The notes under the pieces are model-generated. The model was not told where the DNA came from. It saw only the letters and a list, made by a program, of their open reading frames with translations, and made no database searches. Positions 1 through 13,433 of a stretch of 64,000 nt of DNA are shown one piece after another. The translations under genes and the position numbers were made by a program. The stretch is from Aspergillus flavus (lineage: Eukaryota > Ascomycota > Eurotiomycetes > Eurotiales > Aspergillaceae): assembly GCF_009017415.1 (NCBI RefSeq), contig NC_092406.1, forward strand, positions 5,952,001 through 6,016,000, read 5' to 3'. The stretch's first letter is position 1; the number at the start of each line of letters is the position of its first letter.

Positions 1-3000
1 GATGGACAGTCATGGTTACCCCATAGGTTCTTTTCTTCTTCTATGGATCAAATGACAATGAAACAAAAGATCCATGACCATCCAGTGTGGACAAGTTCTT
101 AAGAGTTGGAAATAGCACAGTACCCAGCAGAATATCGATTGACAAAAGTTATGGCCAGTATGGCCCTTGGCAATATCTACCTCATATGAGCGAATAGACG
201 GTTAGGAAGCTCAGTTGCCCATCCATGGTTACGCCCAACTTCCTGTCCGTTTTTTTGTTTCAGTGGGGATGAATCAATCTTACTCCGTATATTCGCTTGC
301 GACTGCGGTGTACCAACATAAACAACCCTAGGCTGAGTGATTTTACTACGTTGCCTTGGATGTCCATCCGCCGATGCCCTCTATACTCTGGAGAATACAA
401 TACGCTCGCAAGGTGAATACAGAGTGTTGATCAATGGCAATGTGAACCGTTTTCCATCACTAGAAGGTTTGCCGCGTCAGTGCACAGCTCCTTGCTCCAT
501 ACCTTCGCTAGCGGGGATAATATCCCCATAAGCAGCGAACGGAACACCCGGACCTTTTCCCCAAGGGAAGAAAGCGCGGGAAAACAATAGATGGCTGGCT
601 GGCTGTTCTGCACCAATGTTCGAAGGCAAGGCCGTGCGCTTCTGATCTTCTTCTCTGGTATGGAGTACAGACTAAAGGGTCCAAAAATTGGCAGCCCATA
701 ACAGCTTACTCCACGAGATACTACGCCCGAGGCGTGGCAAGCGAGACAAATAACCGCCAAATTTGCCCGTCTCCAGGTACCATTTTTAATTCAAAGTCGA
801 CTAGGCTTTTTTGATCCTGATGTGCGGCCACGAGCCAATTACAAGGGAACTGTCCGTCGTTTATGGAGCCTTGGAGCCGTGTTTGGTCAGCACCAATAAA
901 GGGCTGCGTCATATGCAGACCCATGCAGATCTTGTCACTAACAGTGTAAGTACTCCGTACTCCGTACAGACTCTTACATGTCCTATGGTGCTCTTCGTCA
1001 GCCGTAATAAGTACTTCTGAAAGTAAGGCGCCACAAAAATAATTGCCTGGGTATTAGTTTAGGGCTGCATGTATTTGCGCGCCCACCAAGTCCTCACCGT
1101 CATGAGAAAATTGTTCATTATTCGGGTGAAACAAAAGGAGAGACACGGAACCGTTCCTTGGGTTCAAGCGGACACTCCCGGAGTGGACCTGGAATCCTGA
1201 CCCTGGGTGTTGATGCGGATCCTCCGAAACCCATAAAGAAAATGTCGGTAAGGTTCGCTGTACCAAATTTCCGCATAAAAGAGTCCATACACAATACAAA
1301 GTTGAATAAATATATAGGACGGTGATGGCACAGAAGAATGACCCAGTTTGAAGAATGTACACGTCAAATGACAGATGTGACCCAAATACAGTGAGATCAA
1401 CAGATCGACGAGGAAAAGCTGCAAGCTGCAGCATTGTGACTCGTGAATAAACCGCAGAGGGCGTTTAGCAGACACAAACACAATCGCCTACCAACTATAG
1501 TCTATGATTTGACGGAAAGCGAGAAAAAGCTTGACAGGGCACAGCGCTTAGCAGAGCATAGCGTACTCGAGACTTCCGGTCGACTATTATCGTACTCGTC
1601 AACATATAGAGTATCTCTTTCAGAACGATCGGGTATTTCATGTTGCCCCCCGACGGACATTCTGACGAATGCTCTGCATGCGTTTAACAACACCATATCA
1701 GCACGCGACACGTAGGCGGTGTTCCTGCTTACATTCGGGTAGCTTAGGCAGGAGGCGATGCTTGTGAAATGGAATTTAAGCTTATTCTTTTGTTTCATAT
1801 CACCAACGCATGGAGAAGATGGCATACGCAGTTCAAAATTCTACGCAGCAACCCATGACTGCAGCGCAAGGCGCTAACATCGCAGGAACCGGTGACGAAT
1901 GCTGTTGCTATGCTCCACATTACCATGGACGAGGCAAAAAGTATGTACAATTGTCATCTTCAAGTATCCAACTGGAAATCGGTCCAACTATTTTCCAAAG
2001 AGTGGCGAAGGATATACTTACACCGTAAGCGCACTGCATGAACCAACCACTGCCCTACCCCCGAGTTGCCTTTCCTCGAAAGGAATAAATCAATAATAAT
2101 CAACTCATTAACATAACCAAGATACACAGTACAACCGAGAACCAACACAAACAGCAATCAAGGAGAAGAAACCTCACCAATAATAGAATAACATGAACGC
2201 CTCTCCTGTAAGGTACTATCGAACCTTCAACCGAACTCGCAAATACTAAGAATAAACTGGACAAACCCTCCTTCCTTTCTTGGCTACAAGGGAAATTTTC
2301 GGTCAACGTGAAACAAACGCCTCGAGAGGTCTAGAATGTGTCAGTGCCCCACGGGCGCCTGTCAACATTTCCATAATTATCCATCACAGGTCACACTATG
2401 TACGACTAGCCTCACCTGGGCGACTTTTTTGTATTGTTCGTTGCCCTGTATTTTATCTCCCAGAAAAAAAAGTGAGTGGCAATTGAGGGTCTTTGTGGAT
2501 AAACTCACCGGCAACTGGCAACGAAATTCCTCATATAAGAAAATTTTCATCCTTCCACGTGCATGTGACATGGACTTCCCTTGGGAAGTGGACACGCACA
2601 CGAAGATACATGGGGACGCAGGAATAACTATCGATGGTTGATCCACTTGTATTTGTCCAATTCATCTTTACTTATCAGCACGAGTGTGAGGTGCTATGTA
2701 TTTTAAGCACCGGCTTCGTTGGGATTGTTTGATGTCCTCGCGTGCATGCGTCATATTCGTCAATAGTTATCGAGAACTATTTTCATAGATAGACTCGGTG
2801 ATTCAGGTCTACAGTACTATTGCAATCGCTACTATTTTGGGTGCATAGTGGTAATACTGTAGCGGATCCGGTATTGTGTTCTGACTCAAGGTCAACGTAT
2901 GTCGAGCTCCCTGCATACAGCGAGGGTATATCTGGAACTACATATTGTTTGAACGCGCGTACAGTGGCTTTTCTCGAAGCGCAAGAATGGAAGTCTTGTA

Positions 3001-3406
3001 GAAGGTTTGAGGGTAAGCCTGTATCGAAAAGATATGTTACTTGAATATAGGAAAATTTCCATACTCTCTATTATACGTGAACCGGCCCATTTATTGCATA
3101 CATTATGCTGTGTTCAGCTCGCAGCGTTCAGTAAATATTATGCCTACTTGACTAAGCGGTGGATGTTAGACTGGAGATACGCAAATCAGCCTAGCAAACA
3201 GATGGCTAGGCTAGAGTTAAGACTATGCAGGTTTTCGCAATCCAAATTTTTTCGTCAAAGAGCATTATCTTTAGGAAATGCTTCGTGACCGCTCTCGTTC
3301 TAGCTTAGTTACATATATATGTTAAAGTCTCATCAACACTTTTCTATGAAGTAAAGATTCCAATACAGGAACGTCTTTTCACTTGTCGGTGCACAGCTTT
3401 TAGTGT
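1..3406. other. Gene-poor region without a recognised gene
   Basis: I find no conserved protein, RNA gene or transposon domain here. Open frames are short, lack recognisable motifs and do not join through plausible splice sites. The sequence has short AT-rich stretches and a tandem copy of the octamer ACTCCGTA at about 951-968, with another copy at 281-289. It may be intergenic DNA, decayed repeat sequence, or the far 3' flank of a gene outside the window. The last part, up to 3406, is the 3' flank of the phosphatidylserine synthase gene. Confidence 0.5.
951..968. repeat. Tandem copy of the recurrent ACTCCGTA octamer
   Basis: TACTCCGTACTCCGTACA holds two overlapping copies of an octamer that recurs in intergenic parts of this window (281-289, 8936-8944, 29178-29186, 40431-40438, 53218-53226; reverse complement at 29837-29844 and 22574-22581, the last inside ubp2). 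Confidence 0.8.
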
Positions 3407-4430
3407 TCAGGGTTTGGGAATATGTATAGACTTGCTGACCATCAGACAGCCATGTAGAACAAACAACAGCGCCACAGGGTGAAACTCAAAAGCTGTGCCC
3501 TGCGCAATAACTCCCAGCGGTAGGTCTTCTTGAACCCATCCCTGAGAAACCCAGTAAGCCATGAGTGACGCAATGGAAAGTGTTGTCGGAATCGGTGTGC
3601 CCTCGAAATATTTCGACTTTCCAGTCTTGTCCTTGGGAAGTACAGCAACTGTCACGTTGAACCGGGCTAACCGTGTCAGGCCACAAAGGACGAAAAAAGC
3701 TAGGAGGAGGTGGTCGACATTTGTGCGGACTCCGAGGGCGAAGGCTGCCGCGGCCGGTGCCATACCAAAGGAAATCTAAAAGCGACCGTAAGTATTTCGT
3801 CATATCGACATACTAGATCAGCATACCAGATCTGCCAAAGAATCGAGCTCTTGCCCCATGAGCGATGACTTCTTCCTCCACCTTGCAATCTTTCCATCCA
3901 TAAAATCGAAGAAAAGCCCGAAAGGCATAAATCCAAGCGCAGACCAGATAGCACCGTAGTCATGGGGGTCTCCTAGACAGTAACGCATAGACGAGAGCAC
4001 AGACATGACTGTTCGTAAAAGTCAGTAAAGGCTGGCGTCTAATCGCAAATATCAGGAAGTAGGCTTGCCTCCACAAAATCCTATGAAGCATTATTAGCAA
4101 ATCTTGGCAAGCATACAGCATGATAAAATCAGATATATTACCGTTAAGCTCAGTTACTAGATCTGCAAGATGCAAAGCCCTGACGTAAGAATGTTCAGTC
4201 AGCGGATAGATTTATTACAAGATGTCGCCGAGGTAAAGGCTTACCTGACCATGCTGAAGTGCCCTGTTTCCGCAGACAGAAGCATCTTCTGCTTTTCCTG
4301 GCCTGATACATCTGAGTTTCCATGTCCTTGATCGGTTTAGCAATGATCAAAGCTTACCTCCGTCGCCGGCGGGCGGGAGACCGCTATTCGTAGAAGCATT
4401 CGACGGCATGACTGATGACCTACGAGACAT
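3407..4430 (-). CDS. cho1: CDP-diacylglycerol-serine O-phosphatidyltransferase (phosphatidylserine synthase)
   Basis: This integral membrane enzyme makes phosphatidylserine from CDP-diacylglycerol and L-serine, the first step of the endogenous route to PE and PC. The CDP-alcohol phosphatidyltransferase signature is visible: DG-x2-AR-x8-G-x3-D-x3-D, in the exon at 4008-3827. Six exons can be read: 4430-4358, 4311-4245, 4179-4142, 4080-4069, 4008-3827 and 3775-3407. They join in frame to 246 residues. Exon 4 is only 12 nt and is followed by an intron with a GC donor and AG acceptor (4068-4009). The hydrophobic C-terminal half ends in HIPKP, as I recall for fungal homologs. The short N-terminus is Ser/Asn-rich. 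Family identity is clear; exact exon limits are inferred from frame continuity. Confidence 0.9.
4069..4080 (-). other. 12-nt microexon of the phosphatidylserine synthase gene
   Basis: The exon GATTTTGTGGAG lies between a GT-AG intron (4141-4081) and a GC-AG intron (4068-4009, donor GCAAGC). Including it restores the conserved stretch LNGFCGVMS and keeps the frame. Without it, the conserved helix before the catalytic motif loses four residues. Confidence 0.75.
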
Positions 4431-4895
4431 GCTCAATTCGAATTCTAACGATAGGTGGAACGCGCAAAATAGGTGCAATATGAGTTGTGAGACGTTGAAT
4501 TATGTCGACAGCGGTGGGAAAGTTGCGAAAAGGTGAGGGATTTGTTAGCGGTTGCAGTTGAAAGGGTGTTGACAGGCCGCACAGATTCTACGGCTCGGCA
4601 TGTGTCCCCAGACGTCATGGCCAGGCGGTGTCGTGCTGCGCCACAGACACCAGCCACATCTAAAAAGGCGATCGTACAAAAACCCGAGTAAGGATCTACG
4701 AATAAGCTGGAAAGTCATTTGGCAGGTACTTCATTGGTATAATAACATTCATTTAATGGCTGAATTAGTCTACAGCCTTTGCGAATACGCAAGCCACCTA
4801 GGATGCACAGAAAAATTAACACAAAAAGTTCCTGCAAAAGCTCCCGTTTTCCCATAACGCCGTAATAAGACAGTGCTAAGCAAGACGGAGACTGT

Positions 4896-5821
4896 CTAAC
4901 GTCGGAAACCTCCACGAGGTCCTCCTCTGCCGCCTCCCCTGGAGAAGCCACCGCTTCCACCACGGAAGCCTCCACCTCCTCCTCTAGCTCCACCACGGAA
5001 GCCGCCTCCTCCTCTAGGAGCGCCAAATCCGCCGCGTCCACCTCTTGCTCCACCACGAGGGCCTCCTCTGCCACCGCGAGCACCACCCCTGGCAGCGCCT
5101 CCGGCTCTCTTGGGCTTAGCAGTACCTGTACAGTTGTCAGTAATATGCGCAACATATGTTGGGCCGTAGATGGGGTCCTACCCGGTGGCGGCTTAGGCTT
5201 AGGAAGGAACCTATGATCATCGGGTCAATACTGTTCGCAAAGTACACATAGAGGAGTGACCCATACTTCTCCAAAGGCAGGAGCTTATCCCCACCGATGT
5301 AGACCTTGTCACCAGGCTTGAAAGAAGTTGCGACAATTCCTTCCTGGGGCTTGATGGTGAAGTAGACCTGGTTGATGGGGCCAAGAACCTCGTCGACTTT
5401 TCCGATAGGAGTCTAAAGGCAACGTATTAGTTCTCATTTCATTCCCAAGCGTACATCTTCGGTAACTCGTACTTTGTTCTCTAGGTAGATAGGAGCATTG
5501 AAATACGGAATCTTCGGGTTGATCGATTCGCAAACCATCTCGCCCTCACAAGCATGCATAAAAGATCCCATCTCTAAGGAATATCAGTAAACTGCCCATG
5601 GTCTGAGAATCGCATCGGTATTCTATACCCAGAACTTGTGCTGGTGGTCCCATTGGCTGCTGGAAGCCTCCGCGGCCTGTCCGACGAAATTTTCGTTAGT
5701 CCTCGCTCATTTCTACCACCAACTCCGAGAATTAAATTCACTCACCACCGCGGCCACCGAAGGAACCTCCGCGATTAGCACCAGTGGCAAAGCCACCGCG
5801 ACCTCCTCCTCGAAAAGACAT
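4896..5821 (-). CDS. gar1: H/ACA ribonucleoprotein complex subunit Gar1
   Basis: Gar1 is a core protein of H/ACA snoRNPs, which guide pseudouridylation of rRNA in the nucleolus. The architecture is typical: an N-terminal Gly/Arg-rich segment (SFRGGGRGG), a central Gar1 domain with [11 protein letters not shown] and [16 protein letters not shown], the motif [10 protein letters not shown], and a long C-terminal RGG tail ending in RGGFRR. Exons are read at 5821-5746, 5676-5629, 5573-5455 and further downstream, including a very short one encoding FLPKPKPPP. Frames join exactly. The start is the first ATG before the RGG repeat. Its 5' end is divergent from the threonyl-tRNA synthetase gene, about 264 bp away, so the two may share a promoter; both serve translation. 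Confidence 0.93.
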
Positions 5822-6085
5822 ATTGATTTGGTTGTTGAGATTGACCTGTTAGAACGGACGGAACCCGGAGAAGTTTTCAAATGGTGGGAAGCTCGAAACG
5901 GTAAAGTGTCGCTAGCCTCCAGGGCAGTTCTCAGTCACGTGCCTCACCGCCTTCCGTCCCTCACTGCTGGTTGGATTAAAGATATATTCCCGATATGTTG
6001 CAAAAGAGTCATCGTCGCTGGCCTGCCCCTCCTTCCCTGTACTTTCCCCCCCTTGATCGTTCCTTTGTCGTTGCGGGATACAGTC

Positions 6086-8534
6086 ATGGCTTCTGAGGAT
6101 TCGAAGGATCTGCCCGTCAGGTCTGCTCCTGGCGCTCAAGGTGATTAATTATCAACCCCGCCAAATATTGCGAATGCCCCTCCTAATCAGTCAATTGTAT
6201 CAGGTGCCGGCTCGTTACCCGATTTCATCGTTGAGCGCAACAACTTCTTCGAGGAGCTTTGGCAACAATATCTCGAGGAGACCAAGAACAAGCCTCACCC
6301 CGAAATTACCGTCACCCTGCAACCCGGCAACGGCAACAAGGAACAGGTCTCCGCCAAAGCCTGGGAAACTACCCCCGCCCAACTTCTCAAGAATGTGCCC
6401 AAGGAACTGAGTGCCACTATTGTGCTTGCAAAGGTCGATAACGAACTCTGGGACTTGAGCCGACCTTTGGAAGGCGACTGTACTGTTTCCTATGTGCGAT
6501 TCGAAGATCCCGAAGGAAGGGAAGTCTTCTGGCACTCTAGTGCTCACTGCCTGGGTGAGGCTTGCGAGTGCGAATATGGGTGTCTGCTCTCCCATGGACC
6601 TCCCACTCCACAGGGTTTCTTCTATGATATGGCCATGCCTGATAAGTGCGTCCCAGAAAGAAACAGATCTACTCGACTGGTTACTAACACTGTCATAGCC
6701 GCGTTGTAAGAGAGACCGATTGGCCAGCACTGGACAAGCACGCAAACCGTGTCTTCAAGGAGAAGCAGAGCTTTGACAGATTAGAAGTTACGAAAGAGAA
6801 CCTGAAGAAGATGTTCGCCTACAGCAAGTACAAGCTGCATTATATTGATAAACTGGTGACCGGAGAAAAGAGCACTGTTTATAGATGCGGTACCTTGGTC
6901 GACCTTTGCAGAGGACCCCACATTCAAAACACTGGCAAGATTAAGACCTTCAAGATCATGCAGGTAGGGGATTGAGGAGTCATGCTATAAAATCGCCAGG
7001 CTAATTGCTTTTTAGAACTCCTCTGCTTACTTCCTTGGCGACCAAAGTAATGACTCTCTGCAGCGTATCCGTGGTGTCGCCTTCCCCGACAAGAAGCAAA
7101 TGCAAGAACATTTGAAGTTCCTGGAGGAAGCGGAAAAGCGTAACCATGTGAAGATCGGCAAAGAACAGGAGCTCTTCTTCTTTGACGAAGTCTCCCCGGG
7201 ATGCCCATTCTTGCTCCCCAACGGTACTAAGATCTTCAATGCTCTTCAGACCCTTTTGCGGTCAGAGTATCGTAAGCGTGGCTACCAGGAAGTTCAGACG
7301 CCTAACATGTACGATGTTGGCATCTGGAAGACTTCTGGACACTGGGCTCACTACAAGGATGACATGTTTAAGCTTGATGTTGAGAAGAGAGAGTGGGCTC
7401 TTAAGCCTATGAACTGCCCCGGACACTTCGTCCTTTTCGGTCATCGCGAGAGAAGTTACAGAGAACTCCCGTTGCGTCTTGCAGACTTTGGTGTTTTACA
7501 CAGGAATGAGGCATCTGGTGCACTAAGTGGACTCACCCGTGTCCGGAAGTTCCAGCAAGATGATACCCATATCTTCTGTACTCAGGATCAGGTAAATCTT
7601 TTCGGGATCTCCTTTCTTCCCTTCATCTCACTGACGTTTTGAAGATTACCTCGGAGATCGAGGGGCTATTCGATTTCCTTCAATCTATCTATGGGCTTTT
7701 CGGCTTCACTTTCAAGCTGAAGCTTTCCACTCGTCCAGAGAAGTACCTTGGAGAACTTGAAACTTGGAACTATGCCGAAGAGCAGCTTAAGGCGGCCATG
7801 ACTAAGTTCAAGGGCGATGACTGGACCATTGATGAGGGTGACGGTGCCTTCTACGGACCTAAGATCGACATCACTATCGCTGACGCTCTCAAGCGAGAGT
7901 TCCAGTGTGCCACCATCCAGCTTGATTACCAGGCTCCCATCAACTTCAAGCTTGAGTACATGAGCAACGAAAAGGCCGACAAGAGCCAAGCGGCTGCCGA
8001 GTCGGCCGAGGGCGAGAACAAGTCTAGCGAGCCTGGCCCTGGCCGTGCTCGTCCAGTCGTCATCCACAGAGCTATCATCGGTAGCTTTGAGCGGTTTCTG
8101 GGAATCTTGACTGAGCACTTTGGCGGCAAGTGGCCTTTCTGGATCAGCCCTCGCCAGATCCTTATTGTTCCTGTCATGCCTGCTGTGAACGACTACGTGG
8201 AAGAGCTGCAGACTATCTTGCGCGGTGATAAGCTGAACGTCGACATTGACATCAGCGGAAATACCATGCAGAAGAAGATTCGTACTGGACAGCTGGCCCA
8301 GTACAACTTCATTTTCGGTATGTTACGGCCCGGCTGAACATATGCCTACTCTGTTTAATATACTAACTAAGTGAAACAGTCGTCGGTGCTCAAGAGAAGG
8401 AGGCTCGCACTGTCAACATCCGTAACCGTGATGACCCTGCAACTCAGAAGCAAGGTGTCATGATTCCTCTCGAGGAGGCACGCGAAAAGCTTCGGGCTCT
8501 CAGGAAAGAGCGCAGGCTAGTCAACTCTCTGTAG
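6086..8534 (+). CDS. ths1: Threonyl-tRNA synthetase, cytosolic
   Basis: This class II aminoacyl-tRNA synthetase charges tRNA-Thr. Six exons (6086-6140, 6204-6645, 6699-6963, 7016-7591, 7645-8317, 8380-8534) join to 721 residues. Visible in order are a TGS-type N-terminal region, the editing-domain motif [12 protein letters not shown], motif 2 around [16 protein letters not shown], the catalytic core, and the C-terminal anticodon-binding domain ([10 protein letters not shown] onward). A charged/Ala-rich insertion (about [19 protein letters not shown]) lies in the catalytic domain before motif 3; similar inserts are usual in fungi. There is no obvious mitochondrial presequence at the ATG used. 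The first intron has a weak donor (GTGATT) but is needed to join GAQ to GAGSLPDF. It is divergent from gar1. Confidence 0.95.
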
Positions 8535-9297
8535 AGTGGCTGTTTAATGGCCATTTCTCGCGCTTTCTTTTGTTGCTTGTTCCGGAAGTGATGATTTAAG
8601 CGTCGCATAGCATCATCAAGACACTAGAAAGCATAGAGGTATTGAGGAACAACGATAAAAGGTTGAATGACGCAATGATGTTCCCAAGGGAGATGAATTG
8701 ATGTGATAAGTCATTTTTTTGGAGAATATTTCCACATGCAATAACCGATCTACCATTACGGTAGACTGCCGCTCCGTCTACAAATGTTTTTCTTATTGTA
8801 TTGTGTGTTTGTAGGTGCAAAATATATTGAACACCAGAAAAGCTATGTCCTGATTGATATGTAAAAGATCCCCTCACGAAGTGTTTACCATTAAGATTTC
8901 GCAAAATCTCTAATACAAGTCATAATATATAGCACTACTCCGTAGTACCAGGTCAATCAGGAAAGTTGGGTTGATTTGGTAATACCGGCGGTCCACTGGA
9001 ACCATTCAGATTGAGATCTTCGGAATTGCTCAGCCGCGACCCTGGGCGGCAGCCAGCCCAGCCCTTTACCCTTGACTGAAACAAGGGTCTAGGTCATCAT
9101 CTGCCTTTTCTTTCCTTTTCTTTTTTCACTTTCCAATTCTTTCCCCTAGCGACCCTGGAACTGAAGCATTTTTTCTTTCCTTTTTTCTTTCTTTCCTTTC
9201 CTTTTTCTTAAATATAGCCCTTCAATAAATGATTCAACTTTGGTGTCCAATCATATAGAACGACGATTAATGAGATATTAGCTATGTTCGGGTCGCC
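8535..9297. other. Intergenic region between ths1 and the GT31-like gene
   Basis: No gene is seen. A copy of TACTCCGTA lies at 8936-8944. A strongly pyrimidine-rich stretch (CTTTTC/TTTCTT runs) at about 9100-9210 precedes the downstream gene and is typical of Aspergillus promoters or 5' leaders. Confidence 0.6.
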
Positions 9298-10713
9298 ATG
9301 CAGGCGCGCTATTACCCTTTTCAATGGCGCCAATCCACTGCCGTGACAGCTGTCGCCGCTTCACTCTTACTCATTTTCGCAGTATTCCTTTTCAATTCAC
9401 GGCATCATATTGATATTAGCCCTATTCCCAATGCTCAGCCCCCGTCATACTTCAGTAACAGCAGCGCTTGCCATGTGGATCTTGACCTGCTGAGAACGCA
9501 CGCGTCCAATTCCTCCGCGGAATATGCTAGATTGGAGATATCTGTTGTGCGAACCAAGAACTTTACTGGTTTCTCAGATGCGCTCGATGTACCAATCCCC
9601 ACGTACCAGACAGTCCAACTGGATACGACGAATCATACAGAGCTACTGCCAGAGGAGAGATGTACTACGTCGGTGACAATACATGCCCCTGTGGCGGCTC
9701 CACGCCCCAATGCATCACACCTGATATTTGGCGTCGCAACATCCACAGAAAGATTATATGATTCTCTTGATGCTTTTGCACACTGGGCGGGAGGAACAAA
9801 TGCACACATTGTAGCTGTGGTTGACGATGAAGGCTCGGTGACGCAGTCCAAGAAACGGGCAAAGGAACTAGATATTCGCCTCACCGTTATCCAAAACTCG
9901 GACGATTTGCTGGATCGGTATTTTTCCTTGATCCGGACCCTGTTTGAGCGCAAGGATGAGCTTACTAAGTGGATTGTCTTAATTGACGATGATACTTTTT
10001 TCCCTTCCATGACGAATCTCGTGGAACGGTTGGCGACGTATGATCCGGCGGAGCCGCAGTATATAGGGGCACTCACCGAGGATATCATGCAGATGTATCA
10101 TGGGAGTCATATGGCGTACGGCGGTGCTGGGATATTCCTCTCCATTCCTCTTGTTCGACAGCTCAATGCTGTTTTCCGCAATTGCTATGATTTCAAAGGC
10201 GCCGGTGATCGAATGATTGCGCGGTGTATCTACAGCCACACCACAACGAAACTCAAATGGGAGCCTGGCCTCCATCAGTTAGACCTTCGTGGCGATGCGT
10301 CCGGGTTCTACGAATCAGGCCGTCCACTGCCGCTCTCATTGCATCATTGGAAATCCTGGTTCCACGCCGACATGGTTGCTCTCAGCAAGGTGGCTGCCAT
10401 CTGCGGTGAGGCCTGTCTGCTGCGACGTTGGGAGTTGTCAGATGATTGGTATCTGATAAACGGGTTTTCCGTTGTCAAATACTCATTGCCCTTGCAGGAT
10501 CCAAATTCCATGGAGCAGACGTGGGATAAGAGTAAATACAAGGGCCCCGATCCATTCGAGTATAGTTTGGGCCCATTGCGTAGCAAGGACGAGGACAAGG
10601 TCTCCTTCCGATTGAAAGAAGCAATTGCAGAGACGGACAGGGTTCGCCAGATATATGTTCGAAAGCAAGAGAAGCCTCAAGTTATAGAGGTGGTCTGGAA
10701 CCTCAGGCATTAA
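9298..10713 (+). CDS. Fringe-like glycosyltransferase (GT31/DUF604-type), type II membrane protein
   Basis: An intronless 471-residue protein. A single hydrophobic segment near residues 14-32 follows a short basic N-terminus, which predicts a type II Golgi membrane anchor. The catalytic region carries VLIDDDTFF near residue 230; the DDD/DxD motif binds the nucleotide sugar and metal in fringe-like enzymes. Downstream, YGGAGIFLSIPLV and the C-terminal segment LPLSLHHWKSW match fungal relatives of this fold. Several NxS/T sequons fit a lumenal domain. The sugar donor and acceptor cannot be read from sequence; a role in protein or cell-wall glycosylation is inference. It lies upstream of mpkA in the same direction, with 1.1 kb between them. 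Confidence 0.8.
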   Translation: MQARYYPFQWRQSTAVTAVAASLLLIFAVFLFNSRHHIDISPIPNAQPPSYFSNSSACHVDLDLLRTHASNSSAEYARLEISVVRTKNFTGFSDALDVPIPTYQTVQLDTTNHTELLPEERCTTSVTIHAPVAAPRPNASHLIFGVATSTERLYDSLDAFAHWAGGTNAHIVAVVDDEGSVTQSKKRAKELDIRLTVIQNSDDLLDRYFSLIRTLFERKDELTKWIVLIDDDTFFPSMTNLVERLATYDPAEPQYIGALTEDIMQMYHGSHMAYGGAGIFLSIPLVRQLNAVFRNCYDFKGAGDRMIARCIYSHTTTKLKWEPGLHQLDLRGDASGFYESGRPLPLSLHHWKSWFHADMVALSKVAAICGEACLLRRWELSDDWYLINGFSVVKYSLPLQDPNSMEQTWDKSKYKGPDPFEYSLGPLRSKDEDKVSFRLKEAIAETDRVRQIYVRKQEKPQVIEVVWNLRH

Positions 10714-11837
10714 TTCTCCTCTTTTTATGTCCGCCTTCTGATAAAAGCTATTTATTGGGATGCATGTTAGCCAGTTGAAAGTTCCCTTATTCATTGCAAG
10801 GCTCATGTCCTAATAGTGTCCAGTCGTTCAACCTGGGATGAACACTAATTGGTACAAGATTTTCTCTCCTTCCCTAAGCGGTGGGTTGGGACTAGAATGT
10901 GACAGTGTGACCAGGTGTGACACTGTCATCGTTAGTGCTCCACCAAGCCCCTCCCCTTATGGGCCTCAGGCAGCCCATCCCGGGCGGCAAACCACCGAAA
11001 CAGGACACCCAAAGTCATGTGTGGCTTCCTCTTTGTCGATGATTTAAGCAATAGATCAATAAATAAAAGTTTGGTTTGTTTCTTATACGCCGTGTGATGG
11101 AACAATAGGTTAATGACAGAATGAGCAAACGAGTTCTATGAAAGAGAAAGTCATTTATGATTTCATTTCTTGAATGAACCAAAGTATGTACTTTCAATAA
11201 TCCCCACTTTGTTCTCCCTCCGCCGACATTTGACTGCTAAGTACTGCATGTTCGGAACCTCTTCCATCTGCAAGGCCCCAACCGATCATCTGCGTTAATT
11301 ATACCCCTCTTTCACCCGGTAGTGGTTCAACGCGCTTAGTCGTTCATAAACCTGACATTGCTCTCAGCTCTCCTGCTGCCTCTAGAAAGATCTCTCTCAT
11401 TCCCATCTTGCTGCGCCTCATTGTCATAAGTTTTGAAACCCTTATTTCCCATTCAGGAGCCGCAACGGCGGAAGATTGACTTTCCCACTGCGGGGCTGCC
11501 GTTCCGTCCATTCGAAGCTGCTTTCCCTCTCATCGACCAGCCAGCCCGCGCCCGATCTTCTGCCTGTCTTTTTTCCCCCCCGACTGAGACACAGAAAATA
11601 AAAAGGGAAAAGGAGGAAAATAAAAAACCAGAAAACAAGTTGAGAAAACAACAAAAGTACTCGCGAAAAACCCCACTACCTTTTGGGTGGACAGACCGCA
11701 CATTTTCCTCCCCTTCCATTTCTTTCTGGGCGTCTACAGAACGACACTCGCTTTACCGCCTCGAATTTCCTTTGTGCTACTAGCAGTCGATCGCTGGAAA
11801 CCTTTTTTTTTTTTTTTTTCATCGCCCCTCCGAAACC
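10714..11837 (+). promoter_or_regulatory. Promoter and long leader region of mpkA
   Basis: About 1.1 kb without a recognisable gene. The last 400 bp are pyrimidine-rich, and a run of 19 T residues (11801-11819) sits 18 nt upstream of the mpkA ATG. A long open frame at 11433-11783 starts at TTG and shows no family motif, so I treat it as leader. The sequence suggests a long 5'UTR. Confidence 0.5.

Positions 11838-13433
<1,596 letters not shown>

Noticed and set aside
11433..11783. 116-codon open frame upstream of mpkA
   Set aside because: Starts at TTG, is low complexity (Lys/Glu/Pro) and sits in the pyrimidine-rich leader; no support as a gene or uORF.
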